Assembly: GCA_018816735.1 (NCBI GenBank)
Contig: JAHIVH010000003.1
Span: 54,246-118,245, forward strand
Reading direction: 5' to 3'
Origin: Pseudomonadota bacterium
GTDB lineage: Bacteria > Desulfobacterota > Desulfobacteria > Desulfobacterales > JAHIVH01
DNA: 64,000 bases
Positions 8,254 to 16,163 of this stretch are shown here, in pieces. Below the pieces are notes generated by a model that made no database searches, was not told where the DNA came from, and worked only from the letters and a program-made list of their open reading frames with translations. Both the position numbers and the translations under genes were made by a program. Every line of letters begins with the position of its first letter. Position 1 is the stretch's first letter.

Positions 8254-9795
8254 CTAATATAAAGGAATTCTTCTGTGAATTCGCATTAAGCTATCTATCA
8301 TCTTTTCCTGTTGCGTCATTTGGGTTGCAGCAGCAGTTACGGTGATAGATGTCTTTTTACGTTCTACAGCGTGTTTTTCCCTTTCAGCAGCTCTTTTCAG
8401 TCTTATTTCATTTTCTTCAGCGTCACGTTTGGCCCTATCTTCTGCTTCCGCTTTTTTAGCAGCTTCAGCATCTGCTTTGACTTTCGCTTCTGCATCAGCC
8501 TTGGCTTTAACCTCGGCTGCGGCCTTGGCCTTAACATCTGCCTCTGCCTTGGCTTTAGCGGCTATCTCTACTGCAGCTTTTGCTTCAGCTTCAGCCTTTG
8601 CCTGAGCTGCAGGGTCAACAGCAGGGGCTACCGCGGCTTTTGGGGCTGCAGGGGCTACTGCTGAAGCTGCTTTCTTGGCCGGTGCAGCTTTTTTGGCAGC
8701 TGGCGCTGCTTTTTTAGCTGCTGCTGTTTTGGGTGCTGCTGCTTTTTTCTCTTCTTCTATCTTTAAATCCGCTGCCGGTGCAAGTGATGCATAGTCGATA
8801 TCGACATCTTTCAGTTCTTTTTTAATTGCGGCAACATCTGTAGCCATACCGCCTTTTAAGCCCAGATCAATAAAAGACTTGACCAGACGAATGGCTTCCG
8901 GGTGTCTCATAATAAGAATATCAGACCCGCTTAACAGATAACATACTGCACCCACAGCTTCCATCAGGATGGCACGTCTTTCAGGATCACCCAAAGTCGG
9001 GGCATCCTTGGCCGTCTGTTTGGCTTCTTTGCATTTCCAGACTTCATTTCCGAGGTTGTTAATCATGGGAAGCTGGAGTTTGTCATCACCTTGAGACAAA
9101 GCTGCCATGCGTAGACGTTCCATAACGGAGTAGGTGTATTCCAAACCATATCCCAGACCGCTTGTGGTGGGATCCATAATAATCTTGTTGGTGGGAACAC
9201 CCAGATTTTCAAGAAGAATGTTACACTGTTTTGCAAGGTTTACATCAATAGCAGAGGATGAGATGATCGTATGGCCATATCCCAGGGCAGCAGCACCAAC
9301 ACCTTTGTGATTTTTTTCTTCTACCGGGCCGATGATCAGATTTTTACCCTGGCACTCTTCAGCAACCTTTTTCAAAACCTCTTCATCTTTGGCAGGATTG
9401 GCACATCCCCAGACAATCAAAGGCACATTGATTGCGGCAAGCACTTTTTTGACTGTTGCTGCTGCATCTGCCGGGCTGGCATTCTTGTCATTCGGATCAA
9501 CGCTTTTCAACTGCAGAACAATTGCTTCCGCCCCAAACTTATCAACACATTTTTTCGCCCATGCCACAGGATCAGAAACAACATCTTTAAAATGAACAAG
9601 CGCAGCTTCCGGCCAGTCTTCGGGTTTCATATCCCAAATTTCCATAGCTATCTTAGGCCTATTGGGTGTGTCTCCTTCAAACAGGTAAAAAGGATAACTC
9701 GTTTCACCGCCGACAGTTATAGCATTTTTACCGGAGCCAAGGGTAATTTCCTTGATGCTGCCAGCATAGGATTCTTTTGTGATTTCAAATCCCAC
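8254..9795 (-). CDS. acsD: corrinoid/iron-sulfur protein small subunit with long charged C-terminal tail
   Basis: Residues 1-346 are a normal TIM-barrel small (delta) subunit: GETSYPFY, EIWDMKPEDWP, ILLENLGVP, IIMDPTTSGLGYGLEYT, INNLGNEVWK. It pairs with AcsC and contributes to corrinoid binding. The start is GTG (9793-9795) behind a perfect AAGGAGG. The odd part is residues 347-513: a low-complexity tail first rich in Lys/Ala/Pro (KKAAPAKK-type repeats), then about 80 residues of Lys/Ala/Glu/Asp predicted to form one long charged helix, TolA-like, ending in a short amphipathic end (MIDSLMRIHRR). Typical family members are about 310-325 residues, so this extension is not part of the known fold. 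The reading frame is intact and ends 74 bases before acsA. Confidence 0.93.
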   Translation of the reverse strand: MGFEITKESYAGSIKEITLGSGKNAITVGGETSYPFYLFEGDTPNRPKIAMEIWDMKPEDWPEAALVHFKDVVSDPVAWAKKCVDKFGAEAIVLQLKSVDPNDKNASPADAAATVKKVLAAINVPLIVWGCANPAKDEEVLKKVAEECQGKNLIIGPVEEKNHKGVGAAALGYGHTIISSSAIDVNLAKQCNILLENLGVPTNKIIMDPTTSGLGYGLEYTYSVMERLRMAALSQGDDKLQLPMINNLGNEVWKCKEAKQTAKDAPTLGDPERRAILMEAVGAVCYLLSGSDILIMRHPEAIRLVKSFIDLGLKGGMATDVAAIKKELKDVDIDYASLAPAADLKIEEEKKAAAPKTAAAKKAAPAAKKAAPAKKAASAVAPAAPKAAVAPAVDPAAQAKAEAEAKAAVEIAAKAKAEADVKAKAAAEVKAKADAEAKVKADAEAAKKAEAEDRAKRDAEENEIRLKRAAEREKHAVERKKTSITVTAAATQMTQQEKMIDSLMRIHRRIPLY

Positions 9796-10059
9796 TTTTA
9801 CCTCCTTATCGAAAAAAAATTTGCGTTTCGGGTTGTTATTTCTTTGTCAAGATCGCTAAATGTCAGGAAGAAATAAAAAACACGCAATCTGTCTCACCAG
9901 TAGTAGCAACCCCGTTTCCCTGAATTTTGATATATATTTACATCTACTTATCGTAGATAATCTCCCGCTTGTCTGCCTAAAAACACTTCATTTCATTAAC
10001 AATGCCATACAGTGTATACAAAACAAAAAAGTTTGTGTAACACGTTATTTATTTAATTG

Positions 10060-12039
10060 TCAATAGCCCTTGTTCAGACTTTTTTTACGCGCATCCCAGA
10101 TGGCTTTGTTTTGCTGCATGCGATCTTTAAGCTTTGGAAAATGATTGATGTCGGTATGCGGCAGAAAAAGGGCTGCCATGTAATTATCCATGTACGATGC
10201 TGTTTCTGATAACTCGAAATTTGTCATCATGGATGTAACCCGCCCCACATCTTTCCGTATACTGTTCGTAAGAGAGCTCATTTTTGCGCCCAGAAGAGAC
10301 CCGTTGCCAATGAATCTGAACCTGTCCGAATCAATTTCCGGGAGAAGGCCTATGGTTATCGATTTTTCAAGATCAACATAGCTTCCGAATCCACCGGCCA
10401 GAATAATCTGCTCAACACTGTCCATGGTAAGCCCGACCTCTTCCAGGAGGGTCATGCATCCGCTATAGATGGCACCTTTTGCCCGAATCAGGTTGTCTAT
10501 GTCTGTTTCCGTTATTGCAATGTCCCGGTCAATCTGGGTCACGTCTTTCCACGCAAGAACATATTCATAGACACCCTCAACCTCCCGGATACGATCTGTA
10601 TTAAGCTCCCTGTTAAGCTTGCCCCGGTTATCAATAACGCCCATCTCGAACAATGTGGCGACAATATTGATCAGTCCCGATCCGCAGATCCCTTTTGGCC
10701 TGACATTGCCAATAGTGATATTCATGGGTTCAAGGCTGATGGGATCGATTGAAAAATCCTCTATCGCCCCCTTTGCCGCTCTCATGCCGAACTTCACCCC
10801 GCCACCTTCGAACGCAGGACCGGCTGAACAGGCTGCGCACGTGAGCCACTCTTTATTTCCGATAACGATTTCAGCATTTGTACCGATATCAAGATACAAT
10901 GTCAGTTTATCCGTACGATAGATGCCCGCTCCCATTACACCGGCGACAATATCCCCACCCACATAGCTTGATATTTGGGGATACACAAGCAACGGGACAT
11001 GCTTTCCCACCGCTATATCAATGTCGCTTGCCCTGAAAGGTGGATAAAGACTGGCTGTCGGAACATAAGGCGAGCGGCGAATGTATTTTGGATTTATTTC
11101 CATGAGAAGCTGTGTCATGGTGGTATTGCCGGCAACGGTCATCGAAGACACATCATCCAGGTCCACCCCGGCCTGTTTGACTATCTTTCCAATCACCTTA
11201 TTGATAGTCAGCACCACGACCGTATGCAGTCTTTTCAGCCCTTCAGGTTTTTCCGCATACATGATTCGGGTAATCACGTCCTCACCATAACTGATCTGGC
11301 CATTGAAGTCGCCGTATTCCGCAAGGGCTTCTCCGGTTATCAGATCGATCAGCTGTCCATAGACGGTTGTGGTGCCGATATCTATGGCAATGGCATAATT
11401 TTTATCTGTTGTATCACCGGACTGGATGTTGATAATCCTGCTTTTCCCCCCATCCCTTACCGGTCTTTCTATGGTAACCGTTATCTTGAAATTTTGTTCC
11501 CGCATGACATCAGGGGCTTTTCTCATTGTCCCTAACGTTATCTGAAGCTGGTGTTCTTCATGTGTATTTCTTAAATATTCCATCAACCTGGATATATCAG
11601 AGCCATTATCGCCCGAACTTGGTTCCGGGAGTTCCAGATAAATTTTTTCAACCGGCGGCAAAAAAAGCCCCTGTTCTTTCAAATCATCAAAATTCATCTG
11701 TTTGATACGCGCTTTTATTCTGGGAACACTTTGAAGGTTTAACACGCTGGCATCAATATTTGACTCAACAGGTATTCTTATGGTCACATCTTTTTCAACC
11801 TGTGCCAGACAAGCAAGCCGATAGCCATTTTCGATGTCTTCCTTGCTCAGCTTTTCCGAAATACCCTGACTTAAAGAACCATGTTCAACAAGTACCCGGC
11901 ATTTGCCACATACCCCTTCGCCACCACATGACGCATTTATATGAACGCCTGCATCCATGGCAGCCTGGATAAGAAGACTGCCGTCGTCAACCTCAATTTT
12001 CTTGTTATGCGGAAGAAATAATATGCTGTGTCGATTCAT
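10060..12039 (-). CDS. acsV: reductive activator of corrinoid/iron-sulfur protein (RACo type)
   Basis: The 659-residue protein has an N-terminal plant-type [2Fe-2S] domain (Cys38, Cys44, Cys47 in CGGEGVCGKC, a fourth Cys near 76 in RLACLAQ), a linker/middle region, and a C-terminal ASKHA (DUF4445) ATPase beginning at AIAIDIGTTTV near residue 216, with PAFEGGG and GICGSGLI further on. RACo proteins use ATP and a low-potential electron to reduce inactivated Co(II) corrinoid to Co(I). It lies upstream of acsD on the same strand with a 264-base gap, so it may have its own transcript or lead the operon. The start has AAGGA seven bases upstream. Confidence 0.92.
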   Translation of the reverse strand: MNRHSILFLPHNKKIEVDDGSLLIQAAMDAGVHINASCGGEGVCGKCRVLVEHGSLSQGISEKLSKEDIENGYRLACLAQVEKDVTIRIPVESNIDASVLNLQSVPRIKARIKQMNFDDLKEQGLFLPPVEKIYLELPEPSSGDNGSDISRLMEYLRNTHEEHQLQITLGTMRKAPDVMREQNFKITVTIERPVRDGGKSRIINIQSGDTTDKNYAIAIDIGTTTVYGQLIDLITGEALAEYGDFNGQISYGEDVITRIMYAEKPEGLKRLHTVVVLTINKVIGKIVKQAGVDLDDVSSMTVAGNTTMTQLLMEINPKYIRRSPYVPTASLYPPFRASDIDIAVGKHVPLLVYPQISSYVGGDIVAGVMGAGIYRTDKLTLYLDIGTNAEIVIGNKEWLTCAACSAGPAFEGGGVKFGMRAAKGAIEDFSIDPISLEPMNITIGNVRPKGICGSGLINIVATLFEMGVIDNRGKLNRELNTDRIREVEGVYEYVLAWKDVTQIDRDIAITETDIDNLIRAKGAIYSGCMTLLEEVGLTMDSVEQIILAGGFGSYVDLEKSITIGLLPEIDSDRFRFIGNGSLLGAKMSSLTNSIRKDVGRVTSMMTNFELSETASYMDNYMAALFLPHTDINHFPKLKDRMQQNKAIWDARKKSLNKGY

Positions 12040-12466
12040 CGTCTGTTCCTTAATTTTTTAATTTTGGCCAAAAAAATACTATTAATGATGGATACTGCTT
12101 CTGTCAATTTTTTTAGGTATAAAACTGTTAAATAAAATTATACAAAAAATTCTTGACTGGTTACCAGCTTTAGTACATCATAGCGACTTTATATACTAAA
12201 GGTAATATAGATAAATAATTATGTGCAGGGGTATTATGATCGCCGGAATTAACCTGAATTCTCAAAACGGTAATGAACCCAGGCAATATTTTTTTCATAT
12301 TTGAAGCAGTCCCTCAAGTTGGCTTAACAATGCCTGGACCGGCAGGTCGGGAGCTGGCAGGGTATGTGGCATTTTATTCGGGACGCAAACTGTTTGAGCA
12401 AGAAGCATATATTTTCACTTTACCCAGGCTTTCCCGCAAGCCCTTAAACTTAGAAGAGGATATCTC
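12040..12466. other. divergent intergenic region between acsV and fhs
   Basis: This 427-base gap separates the minus-strand acs genes from plus-strand fhs and must hold promoters for both directions. A candidate plus-strand promoter is at 12153-12181, which would give a leader of about 280 bases. The leader contains a short hairpin (GACC-GGCA-GGTC near 12338) and the octamer ACCCAGGC twice (near 12278 and 12421). An open frame at 12273-12476 has no ribosome site and runs into fhs. I see no known riboswitch consensus. Confidence 0.5.
12153..12181 (+). promoter_or_regulatory. candidate sigma70 promoter of fhs
   Basis: TTGACT (12153-12158), 17-base spacer, CATCAT (4 of 6 matches to the -10 consensus) at 12176-12181. 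It is the best match on this strand in the divergent gap but the -10 is weak. Confidence 0.3.
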
Positions 12467-14242
12467 ATGGCATTAGATCCAACCAAACATGCGGACTGGC
12501 AAATTGCCCAGGAAGCGGAAACCAGAATGAGAAAAATTTATGACATCGCCGAAGGATATGGGCTGACAAAAGACGAGCTCCTTCCTCAGGGTCATTACTT
12601 TGGGAAAATTGATTACCGGGCAGTTCTGGATCGTCTCAAAGACAAACCCAACGGAAAATACATTGATGTCACCGCCATCACCCCGACCCCGTTGGGTGAA
12701 GGTAAATCCACATCAACCATGGGTCTTGTAGAAGGATTAGGAAAACGCGGCAAGAATGTATCTGCTGCCATTCGTCAGCCTTCCGGCGGACCAACCATGA
12801 ACATCAAAGGTTCAGCTGCAGGTGGCGGACTTGCTCAATGCATTCCACTGACTCAGTTCTCCTTAGGCTTCACCGGTGATATCAACGCCATTATGAACGC
12901 CCACAACCTTGCAATGGTTGCGTTGACCTCCCGTATGCAGCATGAAAGAAACTACAATGACGAGCAGCTCGCCCGTTTGACCAAAATGAGACGGCTTGAT
13001 GTGGATCCGACCAATGTTGAAATGGGCTGGATTATCGATTTCTGCTGCCAGTCCCTTCGTAACATCATCATCGGTATCGACGGCGTAAACGGTAAACGAG
13101 ATGGTTTCATGATGAAATCCAAATTCGGTATTGCCGTATCATCAGAAGTTATGGCTATTCTTGCTGTGGCAACCAGCCTGAAAGACATGCGCGAAAGAAT
13201 GGGCAGAATCGTTGTTGGCTATGACAAAAAAGGCGCACCCGTCACCACGGAAGATCTGGAAGTTGCTGGCGCCATGACCGCCTGGATGGTTGATGCGCTC
13301 AACCCGAACCTGATGCAGACCATTGAGGGTCAGCCAGTCTTAGTTCATGCCGGGCCGTTTGCAAATATCGCCATCGGCCAGAGCTCCATTATCGCCGACC
13401 AGATCGGTCTGAAACTGGCTGATTATCATGTCACCGAATCCGGTTTTGGTGCAGATATCGGATTTGAAAAATTCTGGAACCTGAAATGCCGTTACAGCGG
13501 TCTTGTTCCGGATGCTGCTGTCGTTGTTGCCACCATTCGTGCGCTTAAATGCCATGGTGGCGCACCTGTTCCTGTTCCCGGAAAAGCCATGCCCGCAGAA
13601 TATTCCGGTGAAAATGTTGGATGGGTTGAAAAAGGATGTGCAAACCTGATTCATCATATCAGAAACGTTCGAAAAGCAGGTATCAGCCCGGTTGTTTGTA
13701 TCAACGCGTTCTACTCGGATACAAAGAACGAAATCAAAAAAGTCCGGGAATTGTGTGAAGCTGAAGGCGCAAAAGTCGCTCTATCAGAGCATTGGCTAAA
13801 AGGTGGTGACGGCGCGCTTGAATTTGCAGATGCAGTTATGGAAGCCTGCAATGAAAAGACAGAATTCAAATTCCTGTATGAGCTTGATATGCCAGTTAGC
13901 CAGAGAATCGAACTGATTGCAAAAGAAGTATACGGTGCAGACGGCGTGGATTTCTCTAACGAAGCCAAAAACTCACTAAAACGAATCGAAAATGATCCAA
14001 AGCTTTCCAAACTGGGTCTCTGCATGGTTAAAACCCATCTGTCACTTTCCGACAATCCAGCATTGAAGGGCGTTCCAAAAGGATGGAGACTCTCCGTTCG
14101 TGAAGTGCTGACCTATAGCGGTGCTGGCTTTATCGTTCCGGTTGCAGGAACCATCAGCCTGATGCCAGGGTCCAGTTCTAACCCGGCTTATCGCCGTGTT
14201 GATGTCGATGTTGAAACCGGAAAGGTTCAAGGTGTATTCTAA
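12467..14242 (+). CDS. fhs: formate-tetrahydrofolate ligase
   Basis: The 591-residue protein carries the FTHFS ATP-binding loop [10 protein letters not shown] at residues 73-82 and the family blocks [33 protein letters not shown] and FTHFS-type [11 protein letters not shown]. It activates formate with ATP to 10-formyl-THF, the second step of the methyl branch. It is about 30 residues longer than the common 555-560 residue enzymes, partly from an N-terminal lead. It stands divergently from the acs operon and is followed by a terminator-like hairpin before folD. The start has GAGGAT about 8 bases upstream. Function is sure. Confidence 0.97.
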   Translation: MALDPTKHADWQIAQEAETRMRKIYDIAEGYGLTKDELLPQGHYFGKIDYRAVLDRLKDKPNGKYIDVTAITPTPLGEGKSTSTMGLVEGLGKRGKNVSAAIRQPSGGPTMNIKGSAAGGGLAQCIPLTQFSLGFTGDINAIMNAHNLAMVALTSRMQHERNYNDEQLARLTKMRRLDVDPTNVEMGWIIDFCCQSLRNIIIGIDGVNGKRDGFMMKSKFGIAVSSEVMAILAVATSLKDMRERMGRIVVGYDKKGAPVTTEDLEVAGAMTAWMVDALNPNLMQTIEGQPVLVHAGPFANIAIGQSSIIADQIGLKLADYHVTESGFGADIGFEKFWNLKCRYSGLVPDAAVVVATIRALKCHGGAPVPVPGKAMPAEYSGENVGWVEKGCANLIHHIRNVRKAGISPVVCINAFYSDTKNEIKKVRELCEAEGAKVALSEHWLKGGDGALEFADAVMEACNEKTEFKFLYELDMPVSQRIELIAKEVYGADGVDFSNEAKNSLKRIENDPKLSKLGLCMVKTHLSLSDNPALKGVPKGWRLSVREVLTYSGAGFIVPVAGTISLMPGSSSNPAYRRVDVDVETGKVQGVF

Positions 14243-14284
14243 TCCATAGATCAAAAGACATTTTCTTTTGATCAGATGATAATA

Positions 14285-14317
14285 AAAGGCGCGGTGCCCA
14301 GTGCGCCGCGCCTTTTT
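14285..14317 (+). terminator. terminator or attenuator between fhs and folD
   Basis: A 10-bp stem (14285-14294 with 14306-14315, GGCGCGG/CCGCGCC core) is followed by a T5 run. It lies directly between fhs and folD, 22 bases before the folD start, so folD must be expressed by readthrough or from elsewhere; reduced downstream expression is likely. Confidence 0.85.
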
Positions 14318-14337
14318 GCTATACAGGAGATTCAAAA

Positions 14338-15234
14338 ATGACAGCAGAACTTATCAGCGGAACCGATATTCGCAAGGAAATCCTTGCTGAACTTAAGGCA
14401 GAAGTAGAAGATATGAAAGCCAAAACCGGAAAAGTTCCGGGGCTTGTAACCATTCTCGTGGGCTCAAGCCCGGCTTCAATCAGTTATGTGACCTTGAAAG
14501 TTAAAACAGCTATAAGCCTCGGCTTTCATGAAATTCAGGATGACCAGCCGGATGATATTTCAGAAGCAGATCTTCTTGCACTTATTGACAAATATAATAA
14601 TGATCCTGATATTCATGGTATATTAATTCAACTGCCGCTTCCCAAACATATTGACGACAAAAAAGTCCTTAATGCCATCAATCCTGACAAGGACGTTGAC
14701 GGTTTCCATCCGGTCAATGTGGGTCGCCTCATGATTGGTGGCGATGAGGTGCTTTATCCGCCATGCACGCCTGCGGGTATTCAGGAACTGATCGTCCGGT
14801 CAGGAACCGAAACTTCAGGTGCAGAAGTAGTCGTGGTGGGCCGTTCCAATATCGTTGGCAAACCGATTGCCATCATGATGGCCCAAAAGGGCAAAGGCGC
14901 AAACAGCACAGTCACTATCGTCCACACCCGTACAAAAGATCTTGCCTCGCACTGCAAAAGAGCAGACATATTAATCGTGGCTGCCGGTGTTCCTGATCTT
15001 GTAAAGCCGGAATGGATCAAACCCGGCTCAACCGTTATCGATGTTGGTGTAAACCGGGTGGGAATGAATGAAAAGACAGGTAAAGCGATTCTTAAAGGTG
15101 ATGTTGATTTTGAGGCTGCAAAGAAAATCTGTGGCAAAATCACGCCTGTGCCCGGCGGTGTAGGCCCCATGACCATCACCATGCTCATGAAAAATACAGT
15201 TCGATCTGCCTGGAAGCATATTGAAGGCAAATAA
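14338..15234 (+). CDS. folD: bifunctional methylene-THF dehydrogenase / methenyl-THF cyclohydrolase
   Basis: The 298-residue protein is a standard FolD. The N-terminal domain has the catalytic SYVTLK motif (Tyr and Lys, near residues 50-55; the usual form is SxxYxxxK), the folate-binding QLPLP block and the PDKDVDGFHP signature; the C-terminal Rossmann domain has VVGRSNIVGKP and the closing TPVPGGVGPMT signature. It interconverts 10-formyl-THF-derived methenyl-THF and methylene-THF with NAD(P)H, the third and fourth steps of the methyl branch. It follows fhs with a terminator-like hairpin between them. The start has an AGGAG site (ACAGGAGATTCAAAAATG). Confidence 0.97.
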   Translation: MTAELISGTDIRKEILAELKAEVEDMKAKTGKVPGLVTILVGSSPASISYVTLKVKTAISLGFHEIQDDQPDDISEADLLALIDKYNNDPDIHGILIQLPLPKHIDDKKVLNAINPDKDVDGFHPVNVGRLMIGGDEVLYPPCTPAGIQELIVRSGTETSGAEVVVVGRSNIVGKPIAIMMAQKGKGANSTVTIVHTRTKDLASHCKRADILIVAAGVPDLVKPEWIKPGSTVIDVGVNRVGMNEKTGKAILKGDVDFEAAKKICGKITPVPGGVGPMTITMLMKNTVRSAWKHIEGK

Positions 15235-15266
15235 TATATTTATTGATATTTTTTTTTAATAATATG

Positions 15267-15300
15267 AAAGGGGGCCGTTCAATTGCAGGCCCTCTTTTTT
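15267..15300 (+). terminator. rho-independent terminator after folD
   Basis: A 10-bp stem (15267-15276 with 15288-15297, one G-T wobble) and an 11-base loop, then a T-run. It shows that an upstream start at 15243 for the next gene is wrong. Confidence 0.85.
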
Positions 15301-15344
15301 ATTTTATATGGAAATGCCAACATACTTTCCATTTGGAGGGAATG

Positions 15345-16103
15345 ATGTCCAAGGTAATAGCAGTTGCAGGTAAAGGCGGTGTTGGGAAAACCACGTTGGC
15401 CGCTCTCATGGTCCGGTATTTGACCAAAAACAATCTATCACCCGTACTGGCAGTTGATGCTGACCCAAACAGCAATCTGGGTGAAACGCTGGGAAACCCG
15501 GTCACAAAAACAGTAGGCGATATTCGGGAAAATTTTATGAAAGACCCGCAAGGCGTGCCTTCGGGTATGGACAAGGTCAATTACATTGAAATGATGATGA
15601 ATCAGGTATTAATCGAAGAAAAAGAATATGATCTTATTGTCATGGGCCGCCAGGAAGGTACGGGGTGCTATTGCATGGTCAACAATATCCTGCACCGGTT
15701 CATGGAAGAACTCTCAAAGGATTATAAATATCTTGTTGTCGACAATGAAGCCGGAATGGAACATTTAAGCCGCCGGACAAGCGGTAACGTGGATTTATTA
15801 TTTCTGGTCACCGACTATTCATTAAGAGGCTTAAGAGCGGTCAAGCGCATACATGGCCTTCTTGATGAACTCAAATTGACTATCGGAAGCATGGGCATCG
15901 TCGTCACGCGAGCACCGGAAAAGCTGGGCCAGGCATTTTTAGCTGAAGTAGAAGACATTGGGCTTCCCATCTGGGGAACCATTCCGGATGATGGTGATTT
16001 AATGGACTTTGATATGGAACGAAAATCCCTCATGGATATGAAGGACAATGCATTATCTGTTCATGCAACAGATACGATCATGGAAAAAGTGCTTAAAAAT
16101 TAA
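15345..16103 (+). CDS. cooC: CooC-type nickel-insertion ATPase, second copy
   Basis: This 252-residue protein is a full-length CooC: VAGKGGVGKTT at residues 7-17, AVDADPNSNLG, the family signature MGRQEGTGCYCMVNN with its Cys-x-Cys pair (the likely metal site at the dimer interface), and VDNEAGMEH. CooC proteins dimerise with ATP and nickel and mature the C-cluster of CODH. The frame is open from 15243, but that part covers the folD terminator; GGAGG at 15335-15339 sets the start at the second of two ATGs (15345, possibly 15342). It is the last plus-strand gene before a convergent hairpin. A second cooC at the left edge of the window may serve the acetyl-CoA synthase instead. Confidence 0.93.
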   Translation: MSKVIAVAGKGGVGKTTLAALMVRYLTKNNLSPVLAVDADPNSNLGETLGNPVTKTVGDIRENFMKDPQGVPSGMDKVNYIEMMMNQVLIEEKEYDLIVMGRQEGTGCYCMVNNILHRFMEELSKDYKYLVVDNEAGMEHLSRRTSGNVDLLFLVTDYSLRGLRAVKRIHGLLDELKLTIGSMGIVVTRAPEKLGQAFLAEVEDIGLPIWGTIPDDGDLMDFDMERKSLMDMKDNALSVHATDTIMEKVLKN

Positions 16104-16123
16104 ACGATTTTTTCGTTATATAC

Positions 16124-16154
16124 CACTCACCTCCCGAAGATAGGGAGGTGAGTG
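16124..16154. terminator. convergent hairpin between cooC and the RnfB-GltD gene
   Basis: A perfect 12-bp inverted repeat (16124-16135 with 16143-16154) with a 7-base loop lies between two converging genes. There is no long T-run on either strand, so it may work as a weak bidirectional terminator or need Rho. Confidence 0.6.
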
Positions 16155-16163
16155 TGGACTTTC

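Noticed and set aside
8311..8664. Ser/Phe/Cys-rich frames opposite the acsD tail
   Set aside because: They are the mirror of the low-complexity Lys/Ala/Glu tail; codon pattern belongs to the minus-strand gene.
12273..12476. 67-codon open frame upstream of fhs
   Set aside because: No ribosome site, no family resemblance, and its end overlaps the well-supported fhs start.
15243..15344. N-terminal extension of the second cooC
   Set aside because: It would cover the folD terminator hairpin; GGAGG directly before 15345 marks the real start.
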